The position numbers and the translations under genes are program-made. Positions 21,003 to 21,050 of a DNA stretch of 21,050 nt are shown piece by piece. The stretch covers positions 1-21,050 of the forward strand of contig UROM01000020.1 in the NCBI GenBank assembly GCA_900549455.1, in the 5' to 3' direction. The notes beneath the pieces are model-generated. The model did not search any database and was not told where the DNA came from. It worked only from the letters and a program-made list of their open reading frames with translations. This DNA comes from an uncultured Collinsella sp. GTDB taxonomy: Bacteria > Actinomycetota > Coriobacteriia > Coriobacteriales > Coriobacteriaceae. Numbering within the stretch: the stretch's first letter is position 1; each line of letters begins with the position of its first letter.

Positions 21003-21050
21003 CTGTCTCTTATACACATCTGACGCTGCCGACGATCGCATAAGTGTAGA
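21003..21050. other. Untrimmed Illumina Nextera adapter (not genomic)
   Basis: Bases 21003-21021 are the Tn5 mosaic end (CTGTCTCTTATACACATCT). Bases 21022-21035 are the Nextera read-1 adapter complement (GACGCTGCCGACGA), 21036-21043 an 8-base i5 index (TCGCATAA, which reads TTATGCGA on the other strand), and 21044-21050 the start of the P5 side (GTGTAGA). The genomic sequence ends at or before 21002, and the contig ends here. Confidence 0.98.

Noticed and set aside
21003..21021. Tn5 transposon end in the genome
   Set aside because: The mosaic end is followed exactly by Nextera adapter and index bases, so it comes from library preparation.
1..21050. CRISPR array, tRNA or rRNA genes
   Set aside because: No regularly spaced direct repeats and no tRNA- or rRNA-like sequence were seen on either strand.

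Overview
The window looks like a contig end from a GC-rich gut actinobacterium of the class Coriobacteriia, most likely Collinsella or a close relative. This is inferred from codon use, a four-cysteine S14, the actinobacterial-type genes, and a Coriobacteriia-like purine/selenium-hydroxylase cluster; no marker search was possible. The last 48 bases are not genomic: they are an untrimmed Illumina Nextera adapter plus an index.

Region 1 (1-7920) is an accessory metabolic block of the ygeW/ygeY/hyuA/yqeB/yqeC/mocA/xdhC type. In Enterobacteria and many gut anaerobes these genes accompany selenium-dependent molybdenum hydroxylases and have been linked to anaerobic uric acid/purine breakdown. Order: ygeY (M20 hydrolase), ygeW (carbamoyltransferase-like), a terminator, mocA/ygfJ (molybdopterin cytidylyltransferase-like), hyuA/ygeZ (cyclic amidohydrolase), yqeC on the minus strand, then yqeB and xdhC. 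The enzymes open and process ring-derived intermediates; mocA, yqeB, yqeC and xdhC would mature the molybdenum hydroxylase. The hydroxylase itself, ygfK, ssnA and ygeX are not in the window.

Region 2 (7921-8309) is a gene-free junction. It holds a 67-bp palindrome whose sister copy lies at 5144-5210, a second unrelated palindrome of 77 bp, a possible promoter, and a strongly structured leader in front of rplE.

Region 3 (8310-18159) is the distal spc operon plus the alpha operon: rplE, rpsN, rpsH, rplF, rplR, rpsE, rpmD, rplO, secY, adk, map, infA, rpmJ, rpsM, rpsK, rpsD, rpoA, rplQ, ending in a textbook terminator. The usual proximal part (rplX, rplN, rpsQ and so on) is absent upstream of rplE, so the conserved ribosomal cluster appears to be split here.

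Region 4 (18160-21002) carries truA, a glycosyltransferase-family-2-like protein with a degenerate acidic motif, and argR with its own terminator.

The main unexplained signals are the paired 67-bp palindromes with compensatory base changes, two further long palindromes at 8016-8092 and 14543-14671, the broken spc operon with its structured leader, and an ArgR with Asn at a ligand-specificity position.
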